DNA of 64,000 nt from Hippophae tibetana (GCA_037013495.1 CM072810.1:21707343-21771342); one strand, 5' to 3'. Positions 20,719 to 32,874 are shown, counted from the first letter of the stretch. The notes: generated from the sequence alone by a model not told the origin. Numbers and translations are program-made.

Positions 20719-22225
20719 TGACGACTTTGTGAAATTAGAGTCATCAGTGCACTTTTTTGCTTAATATTTGCTTGTTTTATTGAATAAATAATAATTTTGG
20801 GGTTAAAAATATTAAAATATGATATATTTTGGTAAAATGGGTGAAAATATAGTTTTTGGATTTTTTTGGAATTTGTTTTTATTTTTTATGAATATTTTAA
20901 TGTAAGACCAATCAAAAGATGCCATATGGACACTACCTAAGCATATGAGCTAACTAGTCATCACCACATGGACACCACATAAGAAAAGAGAGCTAATTGG
21001 AGCATGATGAGAGTACCTAGTGATGTAGGCCTTGCCACATGTTGGTACAACATTAATTTTGAGTTTTGCCACTTGGTCAATGGGCATGTCATACATCATC
21101 AAGTGACTTGTCTATTCTTTCTACCGATATGCCACCTAATCCATATCCGAGAATCACAACACGCCATGTAGTGTTGACTTAATGAAATAACATTGGCTAA
21201 CGCTGTTTAATTCCCCTTTTTTATCTCAGCCCTTGATTTGTAGCTAATATGAAGGTCCAGATTCCAATTGAGCCTAATTTAACACTCTAGTTACTTAAAA
21301 ATCCTAATGAGCCAAAAATTATCAATCTTGTATTAGTGTTTGGTGCCAAGAAGAGAGAAAAATACAGAAAAATTCAAAAAAAAGGTATATTTTTAGTGGA
21401 GATTCAAGAGGAGGTTATTGTTACAATTCAAGAGTTTGATTGTATTTATTATTTTTCTACTTTCTTTAACAATTTTGATGCCATTCTTTATGAAAAATAT
21501 GATATTTATGAACAAAATTATATCTAGAAAATTTATTAATCTAGGTGCTTATGAACCCATTTTTTTTCTATATGTGATGATATAATATTTTACCCCAATT
21601 ATAATTTCAATTTAATTATATTATTTAATATAATTTTTATACTATTAACTATTTAGCTAATAATTATTCTATATAAGCAACTAAATAGATTTTAGAGAAT
21701 TATTTAATTATTTGTCTTGATTAAATAGCATGTATAGTTTGTAGGCAGATATGTATAACTATTATGTATATGATCCATAATTGATGAACTTAATGAGTGG
21801 TATGTAATTTAATATATATGAGAGTATAATTAGGTTAATTACTATATGGTGTATAGTTTACTTAAGAGAGGAATACTTACTAGGTTAGATTAAATTGATC
21901 ATATAATTGATTGATAATTATATTATGGGAGATTTCAGTGATTCACATATTTAGAAAATTTGGGGATTAAGTATGCCTATATATTTTCTCATATATCTTC
22001 TTAGCTACCAATTATGAGTTAATTAATTACTGTTATTTATTTTTTAGTTCTTTTAATTTTACTTTCTTAATACATGAAAACACAAAAAAATTGATTTTTA
22101 CTTTTCTACTTATAAAATTAGTTTCTAATAACATAATCTTTGTGAGAATGATCTTTTCTTATCATTATATTACTTGTTATGATACATTTACTTATGTATT
22201 CATTACACCCTATTTGTATCGATCA
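20719..22225 (+). repeat. 3' LTR of the outer Athila element
   Basis: 1507 bp, TGACGACTTTG to GATCA, homologous over its length to the inner element's LTRs in opposite orientation. It is older: the terminal hairpin is eroded (GACGACTTTGTGAAATTAGAGTC in place of a perfect stem) and the TATA region is degraded. The TSD cannot be tested because the partner LTR is outside the window. Confidence 0.9.
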
Positions 22226-23450
22226 TTGGCACATGAATTTGGATTGTTATAGAGTTGGTTTGGATGGAATGGTAGCACAAAACGTGGGTTCTAGAATGTT
22301 CTTTGCATGGCACATGCATGTCTGTTGTTTACCTTATTTAGTGGGTTAGACTAAGTCACGTAAGGGATAAGACCAAGGAAGACATGTTGCATGTTTAGAT
22401 TACTCAAATGAGATTAAGTGAAATTTTATAAGATATGGACCTAATTAACCTAGAGGGGGGATGAATAGGTTATTTTTAATTTTTACCAATCTATAATTTG
22501 ATAATCTAAACAAAGCGGCCAAGAATGTAATCGTCTATAAAAATAAGTGTGGAAATAAAAGAATAACACATGATATTTTTAGGTGGAAACAACCTAAGCC
22601 ATAACCATGACCTAAAAGGAAAACCACCAGTCGACCGGACCACCTAACTTTCCACTATGAAAATCAAATGTTCAAGTACAAACTCGGTCTTATGCTACCC
22701 TCCCTAGGATACTGCCCTTGCTCTATTTTCACAGTTTCCAATGTTAGCATGAGTGGTTTCTAGACCAACATTCCAATAAGCTCCCTGCCAATTAAATCGT
22801 TCATAAATCAACTACAAAAAGGTTAGTGCAAAAAACACAAGTGCCTTTGTGTGTTCTAAAACAGATTTAATAATGAATAATCCTAACTAGATTATTCAAA
22901 ATATATGTCATTTAAATCAAATCAACTAGAAAATTCTAGAACAAAAAGATTAAGCACATATTCAATAAAAATAGCTCCTTTAAAAACTAATAATCAAATC
23001 AAATAATCATGATCACATATAAAATTATTTCATCTAAACATGTAAAAATCTAATTAAGAAGAAGCTATATAAAGATAAAAAATACCAAACATATTTACTA
23101 ATAAATACCTCTAATAAGATATCAATTTGATATTAGCCAATCTATTTGAATATGTGTGCTCCAATTACTAAAGATTCATTAATAAATAAAATATTATAAT
23201 TACGAAGTGATTAAACTCTTTCTATAAGAGTTTTTGTCCACCTATTCCATTGATATCGGCATAAGAACATTACTCAGTATGAAAACACGAAGCAGGAACA
23301 TTGATGTTGTTAACCTTCTAGAATTTGTTAATCTTCAAATCGAATCAAGAAGATCCTACTAGCAAGCCAAATTTCTTACTCCTTCATATAAGCCTAATGT
23401 CACTTATTAAACCTTTGTTGCTTATTTACTTTTTTTCCGCAGTAGTTTGC
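22226..23450. other. Diffuse repeat-like DNA without a gene
   Basis: A block begins CCTAGAGGGGGGATGAATAGG (about 22449) followed by GGTGGAAACAACC and AAAACCACC phrases. I recall this phrase type from common dispersed plant repeats, but cannot assign a family. The rest is AT-rich with no frame over about 50 codons. Confidence 0.4.
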
Positions 23451-25420
23451 TGATGAGTGCTCAAAAAGCACTAAAATAACCATGATTTTATGTACATTAA
23501 TTGATTAAAAATATATATATTTATATGTTTTATCATATATTTATATAAATTTGTCTTTTTCGGAATCATGGGTATTTTTATTGTTTTTCAGGTATTTTGG
23601 CTTTAAAACGCAATTTAAAGACTCAAAGAGGAATACTTGAAGCAATACATCACAAATATATTAATAAATAGGTGGGAAAAGGTCAAGAAACATGGAAAAA
23701 TTGGACAAAATGGGTCAAAAAGGTCAAAAATGTCAAAAAGGCGAAAATCGCGCCCCACTGCCCAGCCGCGCGCGCAGCCCAGCGCCCCAGCCCGCACGCC
23801 CCAGCGCACAGGCACTGTTCATGCGCGCGCAGCGCCCAGCAGCCCCCCTCCGCGCGTGCCAACGCCTTTTTGCCCCATTTTTCATGTGCAGCGGCCCTAT
23901 GACGTCATGTTGACGTCATTAATGACCTCAACATTTCCATTACGCATTTTTACATTTTTTAACATTTTTTTTACTCATTTTTTCTCTCCATCCTCACCTA
24001 TAAATACCCCCTTCCCTTCACTTCAAAACACACCTTCAAAACACACTTCTCTCTTCTTTCTTTCTGTCATTTCTTAGTTTTTGAGTTTTTCTTAGTTTCT
24101 TTCTTAGTTTTTAGTTCAATTCTCTTAGTTTTAGAGTTCTTCTCTTTTTGAGAGGAACTTGTAATGTTTTTGTAATAATTTAGATTTTTTGATTCAATAA
24201 ATGAAAGTGCAAATTCCGCTTGGAGGTTTTCCAGCAATGGGAATAGCGTCGAAGTTCTGTAAGGATTTTATTTTCTTTACAGTTATTTTTATGCTTTATT
24301 CTTACATGTTATATTTAATTTGTCTGTGATTAAATTTAACACTGCTGGCTATTTATAAAAATGATATAATAATAACGTTGTTATGCTTGCGAAATATTAA
24401 ATAGGTGAAAATTTCTAAAATGAATTGATTTTGTTTTTATTCAAGATTTTTATATTAAGAATGTTAGAGAGAAATATATTATTTTTCATTACAAACTTAA
24501 AACTGAAAATTAGATTTTAAGGTTTAGTTATCCGGTCTAATTTAGAGTAGTGCTCTTTTATTTGTTGGTACAATCGCCCGGTAGTTAGAGTGAAACTCTA
24601 TTTCAAAAGTTTTTATAAGAATTATTATGTGAAAATGTATTGACAACATGTTTTCAATAGTGGTTTTAAAACTTGAAAGTTAGTACTCGGATAATTAAAT
24701 TCTTATGTTTAATTTGGACACCTTGAATAAAGTTTAAACTGTCTAACCCCACCAAAGGTGGCATTTAAATGGTTCATTTTCAATCTCTTAGAAAAAGGAA
24801 ATAATTTAATTAACCAAATTAGTTATCAACCCCACCCATAGGTGTTAATTGATTTGTTTAGTTAACAAAGAATATCTAACCCCACCAAAGGTGATATTTA
24901 TATAAAAAAAGAGAATCAATAAAATATCAATTTATATCTTTAATAACCTAGATAATATGAGCAAGCATAATTAATTTAGTTATTATATCCATAAATACTC
25001 CACTAATATAAATGATAAAATTTGCGTAAATATTTATTGAATCTGTATTTATATTTATTTTTAGATAAATATTTATTGAATCTGTATTTATATTTATTTT
25101 TAGATAAATATTTATTGAATTTGTATCTATGTTTATTTTTATGTTATTAGATTATATTTAATTAATCTGTATATATGTTTATTTTTATGTTATTAGATTA
25201 GGAACACAAAAACCAAACTATCGTGACAGGATGTTTAGGATTTAATTTCGTTTTTAAAAGTTTGAATAATAAATTAAAAACCACATACATTCCTTCCTTA
25301 GATCGACCTTGGGAGTATACTTATCATTTTCTTCGAAATGATTCGTGCACTTGCGAGAGTTTTATAAATATTAAAACCAAAGTATTGGCAAGAATCGGCG
25401 ATGCCGGTTTTTGCTCATCA
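23451..25420 (+). repeat. Solo LTR of the non-coding Athila-like family
   Basis: 1970 bp, TGATGAGTGCTC to TTGCTCATCA, flanked by a perfect TSD TTTGC (23446-23450 and 25421-25425). It matches the LTRs at 27696-29606, 32875-34690 and 46993-48583. The TATA box TATAAATA lies at 23999-24006. A very GC-rich, CpG-rich block (about 23745-23870) and paired TGACGTCA-like sites (about 23900-23918) lie upstream. The open frames there come from low-complexity GC DNA and are not genes. Confidence 0.95.
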
Positions 25421-26440
25421 TTTGCTGTTCGTATTCTCTGTATATCATCAACCCTAATGTATCTATATATATAGTTAATAATAATACCTAATAGTATTAG
25501 GGTTAAATGCATTTTGGGCTTAATTTTTCAAAGCCCATTAAAAACAAAAAACTTAATATTATAAAAAATTATTTCTTAAAACACATTTTAAAAATATTAA
25601 TTAATAATTTCATATATTGATTAAAGTTTAAATAAATATTTTAGCACCAAAAATAATTTCAGATTTATGAATATGTGCTATTAAATATATGAATGCAATC
25701 CTATGTGTCGTAGTTATAAAAGATATACCTGAAGTACGACTATCTGGAACTTGAACATTTGTTTGGCTTTTCTTGATAGACTTGATAGCAGTCCTACAAA
25801 CTAGTTTATAGGTAAATATTTTGTCCACGAAATAGCCAACACTCATAGTCCTTACAGTAAGAAAAATGGCTAATAAATTCCAAAGATGATGGGAGTGGAG
25901 ATGATGTGTTCCTTTTTTCATACATAGTAGGATGATAGAGAAAGTAGGGTCATAGAGGCCTAAAATCGTGTTTTTTTCTAGTAAATGGGGATATGAAATA
26001 CACTCACTTAGTGTTTGTTGCCTACAAATATGAAGCTATTGTAATTGGCAAGATGGAGTAGTTATCTCATTATTGCTATTGATGCCGATTCTTTGACATT
26101 TATTTTAAGACTTGAAAGAAAGTAGAAAACATTAGAACCCAATGTAAGACCACAAAAGGGAGTGGTACTTCCAACTGGATTCCAATGCTTAATTTAGATA
26201 GGTGATCAATAAAGAAGAAGGTAAGGATGACTATATTTCTTCTAGGGTTCCAAGTGCTCATGATTGTATATGAAATCAACGTTATTCTCAAAATGGTCTA
26301 GAAGATTGAATGTCCCTTGTTAGGAGATTGTGTTACTTTTTTATAGTGATTTGTATGAGTGACTTTAGAAATAAATCTAATCCTTTATCAACAGATTAGG
26401 ATCAGATAAGGAGTGAGAATCTCACATAATTCTCCAATTT
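25421..26440. other. Unassigned DNA with one exon-like segment and a possible LTR/primer junction
   Basis: The minus strand has an open frame of 97 codons (25628-25921) including VGYFVDKIFTYKLVCRTAIK. Within it a segment of about 25730-25860 is bounded by a pyrimidine-rich TTACTGTAAG acceptor and a CAG/GTATATC donor. I do not recognise it. Near 26438-26455, TTTGGTATAAAAGAGTCA resembles a decayed initiator-Met primer site (TGGTATCAGAGC), so the preceding few hundred bases may be an LTR end. Both calls are weak. Confidence 0.3.
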
Positions 26441-26889
26441 GGTATAAAAGAGTCATTCTGATGATAGAATACTGGGCAAGATGTTGTACTAGAGACAAGT
26501 TAGATGCTGTGGTGTTTAAGTAAACAACATCATGGAAATTTTTATTTGCTATGAGAGTTGATCTCTTACACCATTTGAGGTTCTTAAGATAACAAAGATT
26601 TTTCTATAGGTCTATTAGGATCCTGTGATATACGAATGAGTAGTTTCTGATAGGTATGTGATTAGGGAAAGCTACTAGGAGCTTGCTATTAGTGTCTACT
26701 AGGATCCAAGCTAGTAGAGGCTTATCCTTAATAGTGAGTGAGGTGTTAGAGATTTATCGAGTCTTCAAGAGCTGTTTGGTAGCTTTATTGAGATATAAGG
26801 AGTTTCTATCAACGTCAAAGAGCTTCTAGGAAGCTCCTATGCTATGATATGCTTCTTTATGTGAGTCTCAGGTACTCTTAAGATCATAG

Positions 26890-27252
26890 ATGATATGACA
26901 AGATGTTGAGGCCCTCTCTTCCACAGCTCTTTAGGGAGGCTGGGAGGTTGATGAAGCATCTTATTTGTGGGTGAGCTCAATGTGTTCTTTTTGAACTAGA
27001 CTGTTTGAGTTTTGCTATTGTTTGCTATCTTAATAAAGTGAACTTCAACATTCTAACCATTTATATCCGTTCAAGAAGGTGAAGAGACTTGATTCTTTTT
27101 AGGAGCCGTTACTCATTTTGTTGGCATTGGAGTTGGCATTAAGCATTCCTTAAAGAGAGAGGAACATGACTTATAAATTGGGCTTATCAATTTACTCATT
27201 CTAGTTTCAGGTTAGTATTGTTAACAATCATTTTTATTTCTCAATGATGTCT
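26890..27252 (+). repeat. LTR/leader remnant, copy 1 of three
   Basis: Homologous to 35505-35853 and 50968-51411. Shared landmarks run in order: GATGAAGCATCTTAT, a GGTGAAGAGACT block, a GTTACTCATT block and a TATA-like ACTTATAAATTGG (about 27169). Each copy precedes the same gag-like frame, so it is probably the LTR or leader that drives that gag. Confidence 0.55.
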
Positions 27253-27695
27253 AGTGATCATATTCCTTCTCCTTTTCTTGAAATCCTTTTTGGTTATAGT
27301 GAAGACACTTTTGGTGAACCATTCCATATTGAGCCTTTGACAACTTTCCCCTTAAAGGTTCAACCCTTGCTCAAGCTGTAAGGGTTCTTTACCCTAAGGT
27401 TTCTCAAATTGCCTATTCCACCAAGGAAGTGGATCTTCTAGTTATGATAAACAAATATAGAATTATTGACTCTATCATTCTTAAGGCTACGAAGCCTAAT
27501 GAAAGGGCTTGTAATTATGTCCCTAATTTATGTTACTTCAACAAAATATTCTTAGAATTAGGGCTTTATTTCACTTTTTCTTATACTATCAAGATCACTA
27601 TTTGAAAAGTTCGAATCTCTTTTGCATAACTCATGCCTGATGGGTGGCTTACCCTTATTAATCTACCTATTATGTCTAGGAATTTTAGGCATACT
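27253..27695 (+). pseudogene. Gypsy-type gag-like pseudogene, copy 1, first part
   Basis: The + strand encodes SSDHIPSPFLEILFGYSED, then EPFHIEPLTTFPL, and across stops NERACNYVPNLCYF and LMPDGWLTLINLPIMSRNF. The pattern resembles the plant putative gypsy-type transposon domain found in gag of Tat-like elements (LYEDYLKAGLRFPL ... PNAWRVIVGF style). It is cut at 27695 by the 7-kb element and resumes at 34696. Confidence 0.6.
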
Positions 27696-29606
27696 TGATG
27701 AGCAAAACTGGGAAAAGAAAATATAGTCATCATAATATCTGACCAGCTTCTTGCTAATTGATGAACGAAAACCGACATTGTCGATCTTGCCAATACTTTG
27801 GTTTTATATATATAAAACTCTCGCAAGTGCACAAATAATTTCATAGAAAATGATAAGTATACTCCCAAGGTATATCTAAGGAAGGAATATATGTGGTTTT
27901 TAATTTATTATTCAAACTTTTAAAAACGAAATTAAATCCTAAACATCCTGTCACGATATTTGAGTTTTTGTGTTTTTTAATCTAAGAACATAAAAATAAA
28001 CATAGATAGAGATTCAATAAACATTTATGCAAATTTTATTTGTTAAAACAATGGAGTATTTATGGATATAATAACTAAATAAATTATGCTTGCTTATATT
28101 ATTTAGGTTATTAAAAATATAAATTGATATTTATTGATTCTCTCTTTTTTATATGAATACCACCTTTGGTGGGATTAGATATTCTTTGTTAACTAAAAAA
28201 ATCAATTAACACCTATGGGTGGGGTTGATAACTAATTTGGTTATATAAATTAATTCATTTTTCTAAGAGATTGAAAATGAACCATTTAAATGCCACCTTT
28301 GGTGGGTTAGATAGTTTAAACTTTATTCAAGGTGTCCAAATTAAACCTAAGAATTTAATTATCCGAGTACTAACTTTCAAGTTTTAAAACCACTACTGAA
28401 AACATGTTGTCAATACATTTTCAGATAATAATTCTTATAAAAACTTTTGAAATAGAGCTTCACTCTAAATACCGGGCGATTATACCAACAAATAAAAGAG
28501 CACTACTCTAAATAAGATCGGATAACTAAACCTGAAAATCTAATTTTCAGATTTAAGTTTGTAATGAAAAATAATATATTTCTCTCTAACATTCTTAATA
28601 TAAAATCTTGAATAAAAATAAAATCAATTCATTTTAGAGATTTTTACCTATTTAATATTTTGCAAGCATAACAACGTTATTATTATATCATGTTTACAAA
28701 TAGCCAGCAAAGTTAAATTTAATTACAGACAAATTAAATATAACATGTAAAAATAAAGCATAAAAATAACTGTAAAGAAAATAAAATCCTTAGAGTACTT
28801 TGTTGCTATTCCCGTTGTTGGAAAACCTCCAAACGGAATTTGCACTTCCATTTATTGAATCGAAAAGCAAGTAAATTACAAAAACATAACTAGTTCTTCT
28901 CAAAAAGAGAAGAACTCTAAAACTAAGAAATGAGAGAAAGAAAGAGAAGAGAAGATGTGTTTTGAGGTGTGTTTAGTTATGAAGAGAATAATGGCATTTA
29001 TAGGTGAGGAAAGGAATAAAAAGTGGGTGAAAAAATGATTAAAAATGGAGGAAATGCGTAGTGGGTGAAGATGACGTCAACTGACGTCAGTGGGTAGGTG
29101 GCACGTGCAGATGGGCAGCGGCGTGCACGGACAGGAGAAGGGGCATGCATAGGCGCGCGCATAAAGCAATAGCGGTGCACAGAGGCAAGCACGGAAAGCA
29201 GCAAGAACATGCACGGCATGGGTGGATTGGAGAGCAGGCGGGCGTAGGATCGGGTGCTTATGGGCGCGCTACGTGCGTTGGCGGCGTGGCTAGGCGGTTG
29301 CGTGCGCGATTTCTTCCTTTTTGACATTTTTTACCCTTTTGACCCATTTTGTCCAATTTTTCCATATTTGTTGACTTTTCCTCATTTATTTTATGAATAT
29401 ATTTATGATGTATTGCCTCTAGTATTCCTCTTTGAGTCTTTAAGTTATGTTTTTAAGCGAAAATACTTGAAAAACAATAAAAATACCCGTGATTCCGAAA
29501 ATAAAATTTATATAAATATATGATAAAATCATATAAATATATATATTTTTAATCAATTAATGTGCATAAAATCATGGTAATTTTAGTACTTTTTGAGCAC
29601 TCATCA
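27696..29606 (-). repeat. 3' LTR of the young non-coding element, with duplicated terminus
   Basis: The core LTR is 27759-29606. Outside its expected end (TGATGAACG at 27759), 63 bp more lie before the TSD: TGATGAGCAAAAC (a second LTR end) and GACCAGCTTCTTGCTAA, which copies the polypurine-adjacent sequence at 29613-29630. TATA on the minus strand is at 28995-29002; a CpG-rich block is at 29090-29300. The minus-strand open frames here are by-products of the LTR. Confidence 0.9.
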
Positions 29607-29619
29607 CAACCCCAACCAG
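29607..29619 (-). promoter_or_regulatory. Polypurine tract of the young non-coding element
   Basis: On the minus strand GGTTGGGGTTG touches the 3' LTR. The same tract, GGTTGGGGGTTG, precedes the LTR at 46993. Confidence 0.88.
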
Positions 29620-32039
29620 CTTCTTGCTAGTCCCTTAGCAAGAGAAAGGGATAAAAACTAAAAATTAAACTATCCTAAATCACTTCCGTGGATTGACATG
29701 GTTGCATTTAGCTTATGGAACAAGCCTTTAAACCTCTAGGTTGCCCTAGTGGATGAGTTTGAGTCTCGTGAGGGTTTTCGGTAATGATACCCACAAACAT
29801 TGAACTAAATGTAAAAATCAAAAGAAACTATAAAAACAATCAAATCAAAAACTAAAATTACAACAAAATCAAAAATTAACTTTTAAGAATAAAAGAAAAC
29901 AACATATCACAAAAATATCTCATAGGTTTTAATCTCCTTTAAGATCATAATTAAAATATCAAGCATAAGTTATTATAATCTCTTTAAACAATCTTGATTT
30001 ATTATAATAATTAATCGAAAATCATTTTCATATTATATATCAAAAATGTATCAATTTAATTTCACCCAATTTCAGTGTCTAGAATCCGAATTCGCTTCGA
30101 CTCTATTCCTCACTAGTCAATACTCTCAAAACATTGAATCCTATGGGTTCAAACATTCATACTAATTTATATGCGAAAGAGTTGATGTATAGAAATGAAC
30201 TAATATGTTCGCATATGTATAAAGAATAAAGGCTCAAAGTGTTATTTTGACGTTGATCTCATGGAAGGAATCAAATTTATAAATTATAAAGATATCATAT
30301 ATAAAAATTATTTTCATGCATAAATCAAACTCATTAAGAAAAAATTTCAAGATATATGCCTTTTACAAATGAAGAAAATGCAATGAATTTTTAGGGAATT
30401 ACTTCCTATATCTTTCTTTTGTAATTAGCCTTTACTCACAACTTTCTGAAGATTTTTTCAATATATATATATTTTTAAAGAGTCAACCCATGTACAGATT
30501 GTACATTTTTTAGGAATTTGGTGAGTGCTTAATTTTGTGGCTTTTCTGTTTGATTTTGGTTTAGGTAACTCCAGATATATCGCTTTTTTTGTAGCAGTCA
30601 TGCATGAATGAGATAAAAGCATATACTATCAATTTCTACTCAAATCATTTAATCTAAGCAAAAATAATAAAAAACAAATATGACACTCTATTAAAATGAG
30701 AAAAAATTCATACATTCAATGCTAATACCTATAGAGATCATCTAAAAAATAGAAGAAACAAGAAATATGTTTGGAGTAGAAAAAAAAATTCACTCTGAAT
30801 AAACAAAATTAGGCTCAAATTATATCTCACAAATATAGTCTCCACTAAAAAAAATCATAAACACTGATTTTGGGTTTAATATAATTTCCACATCTTATCA
30901 AGAAATACTAGTTATGACAAAAACTAACTAATTACCAAAAACAATTACAAAATATTTCATGATATGTTTTCAAAAATTAATCTAACAGTACAAAAGACTT
31001 AATTTGATTTAAAGAAATGATAAATTTTTGCGAGAATTTTTTTAAATTAATTCTAAAATTACAAAAATTACTAAATCACACAAAATAAATAAAACCAAAC
31101 ACAATAAAAATAAAAATGTGAACATAAAATAAAAAAAATTATTATTATATTTTTTTAATTATTTTTTTTAATTTTTAAAATTGTTAATTTTTTTTAAGCA
31201 TAGTAACTTTTCACCACCCCCAACCTAGAACTTACATTGTCCTCAATGTAACAACTGTAAATTAAAGATAAAGAGAAAAGAGAAGAAATATTACCTATTT
31301 ACTGAGAATGTGTAAGTAGTAATGGAGAAATGTAGGTGCATCCATCATATTCATCAATAAAGTTCACATAGACAAATCGTTGTGAACTTCTAACATCTCA
31401 ACAAATATTTTTAGTTTTAACAATTTTAAAATTATTCACATCTAATTAAGCTAAAATAAACAATATAAATTAAATAACTAAAACAAATAAAATAAAATTA
31501 CCTAAAATGATGGGTTTCCTCTCATCCAGCGCTTAGTTTAACGTCTTAGAAAGACATAACTTGGGGATTTCTTTTTTAGTAAACTCAATGTCCCCTCATC
31601 ATTGAGTCAATCAAACCTAGAGGTAAGAAAAAATTGTCTACCTATACTTTTTCAGTCATGCCCTATTGATTTTCAAATATTTCTATACTTAAAACTAAGG
31701 GCATGCTTGAGGGTTTTAGATAACCCATATCTAGGTGCAAATCAAATAATTAAGGCATCAAAAGACAATTGTACCTAGCTCAAACAAAGCAACTAACTCC
31801 TTAGATTGTAATTAAAACTTTAAAATTTTGGAGATAGTTTCAGAATTGTTTTTTAAAATAAAATAACATAATCAGTATTAACCAAGAGTGCTCCGAGGAA
31901 AAAATGGTGGTACAAAGGCTCCTTAAAAACCATCCTCCTAGATAGAAAAAACATTCCCAGGAAAGACTAGTGGCACAAAGGTTTCCAAGAACTAGTCTCT
32001 TAGACAAAACTCCCTTAAATCTTTACTTTTCATGTTATT

Positions 32040-32220
32040 AAAATTAAGTTAATTAAGTTAATTTAAGTAAAAATTTAAATTTATTAAGATAATGAAAATA
32101 TAAGTTAATTAAGTTAACTTAAGTAAAAATCTAAGTTAATTAAGTTAAGTTAAGCAAAAATCTAAGTTAATTAAGTTAAGTAAAAATCTAAGTTAATTAA
32201 GTTAAATAAAAATTAAGATA
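32040..32220. repeat. AT-rich minisatellite (TTAATTAAGTTAAG units)
   Basis: About five units of AAGTTAATTAAGTTAA plus a GTAAAAATCT spacer, 25-45 bp each. Confidence 0.8.
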
Positions 32221-32515
32221 AAACATAGTTAAGGAAAACAAAATAAAATAAAAATAAAATAAAATTGAAAAAGGTAAAAGAAAAGAAAATTAAAATTTTT
32301 TTTATTCATATTTTGTTATTTAAAAAAAATTAAGATTTAAAGTAAATAAATAAAGTAAAAAAAATTAAAATTAAATGAAAATTAAAAATTAATTTTTTTT
32401 AATTTTATATATTTTTTAATTTATTTTTTAGAAAATAATTAAATTTTTTTATTTAAAATTTATTTAAGTTTTTTTTACTTCAAATTTCAAATTGAAAAAT
32501 TATTTTACTATTAAT

Positions 32516-32617
32516 GCTATTATTATTATTATTATTATTTTTTAAAAATTTAAAATTATTAATTTTTTTATTTATTATGAAATTTGAAATTTGATTTTTT
32601 TTATTTATGAACGTTAA

Positions 32618-32651
<34 letters not shown>

Positions 32652-32668
32652 GTTATTATTATTATTAC
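32516..32668. repeat. ATT/TAA trinucleotide microsatellites
   Basis: Two ATT runs (about 32516-32540 and 32618-32668). The minus-strand frame full of isoleucine and asparagine codons that results is not a gene. Confidence 0.9.
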
Positions 32669-32850
32669 TATTATTTTACTAATCATGAATGATAAGTTGT
32701 TTTTAATTATTTCAAATTTGTTTTTGTTTTTTTAAATTTTTTTGTTACTATTTTGTTTTTTGTTTTTTTATCAAAATAAAAAAAATCACAATTATTTACA
32801 ACACAAAGTGTTTTTAAAATTTTGATAAATAATTTAAAAACACTATTCTT

Positions 32851-32868
32851 TCCCCGGCAACGGCGCCA
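32851..32868 (-). promoter_or_regulatory. Perfect tRNA-Asp primer-binding site
   Basis: On the minus strand the site reads TGGCGCCGTTGCCGGGGA, which pairs with the 3' end of plant tRNA-Asp, six bases after the 5' LTR. It is the only undecayed primer site in the window. Confidence 0.95.
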
Positions 32869-32874
32869 AAAATT

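Larger units (their letters stand above)
1..22225 (+). mobile_element. Outer Athila-type Ty3/gypsy retrotransposon, 5' end beyond the window
   Basis: The element runs gag end, protease, RT, RNase H, integrase, post-pol UTR, polypurine tract and 3' LTR, all on the + strand. Its own DNA is 1-1724, 4741-7698 and 19717-22225; the rest is a CACTA element and an antiparallel Athila copy inserted later. The protease motif DLGSSINLM, the RT segment near FMDNF and the integrase segment GIDFMGPF place it in the Athila lineage by family knowledge. The 5' LTR lies left of the window. Many stops, frameshifts and a lost RT aspartate show that it is dead. The inner element shares its family, since their LTRs align end to end. 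Confidence 0.9.
29620..32850 (-). other. Non-coding interior of the young LTR element
   Basis: No coding frame. Conserved minus-strand blocks also seen at 43993-48583 are: ACATTGAGGACAATGTAAG with GGTTGGGGGTGGTGAAAAG (about 31205-31250), GACGTTAAACTAAGCGCTGG with GGAAACCCATC (about 31510-31545), and a duplicated hairpin module (31880-32000). A run of TTAATTAAGTTAAG repeats (32040-32220) and ATT microsatellites follow. Such elements use captured polymerase; the blocks may serve packaging or RNA stability, by inference. Confidence 0.75.

Noticed and set aside
7699..22225. One very large element with three LTRs
   Set aside because: LTR orientations and the ATATG duplication show two separate insertions: an antiparallel element inside an older one.
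23615..24077. Long overlapping frames on both strands rich in Arg, Pro and Ala
   Set aside because: They lie in the CpG-rich block of a solo LTR; frames on both strands with no motif are expected from GC-rich low-complexity DNA.
32851..32868. tRNA-Asp-like sequence
   Set aside because: Only the 18 bases matching the tRNA 3' end are present, next to an LTR: a primer-binding site, not a tRNA gene.
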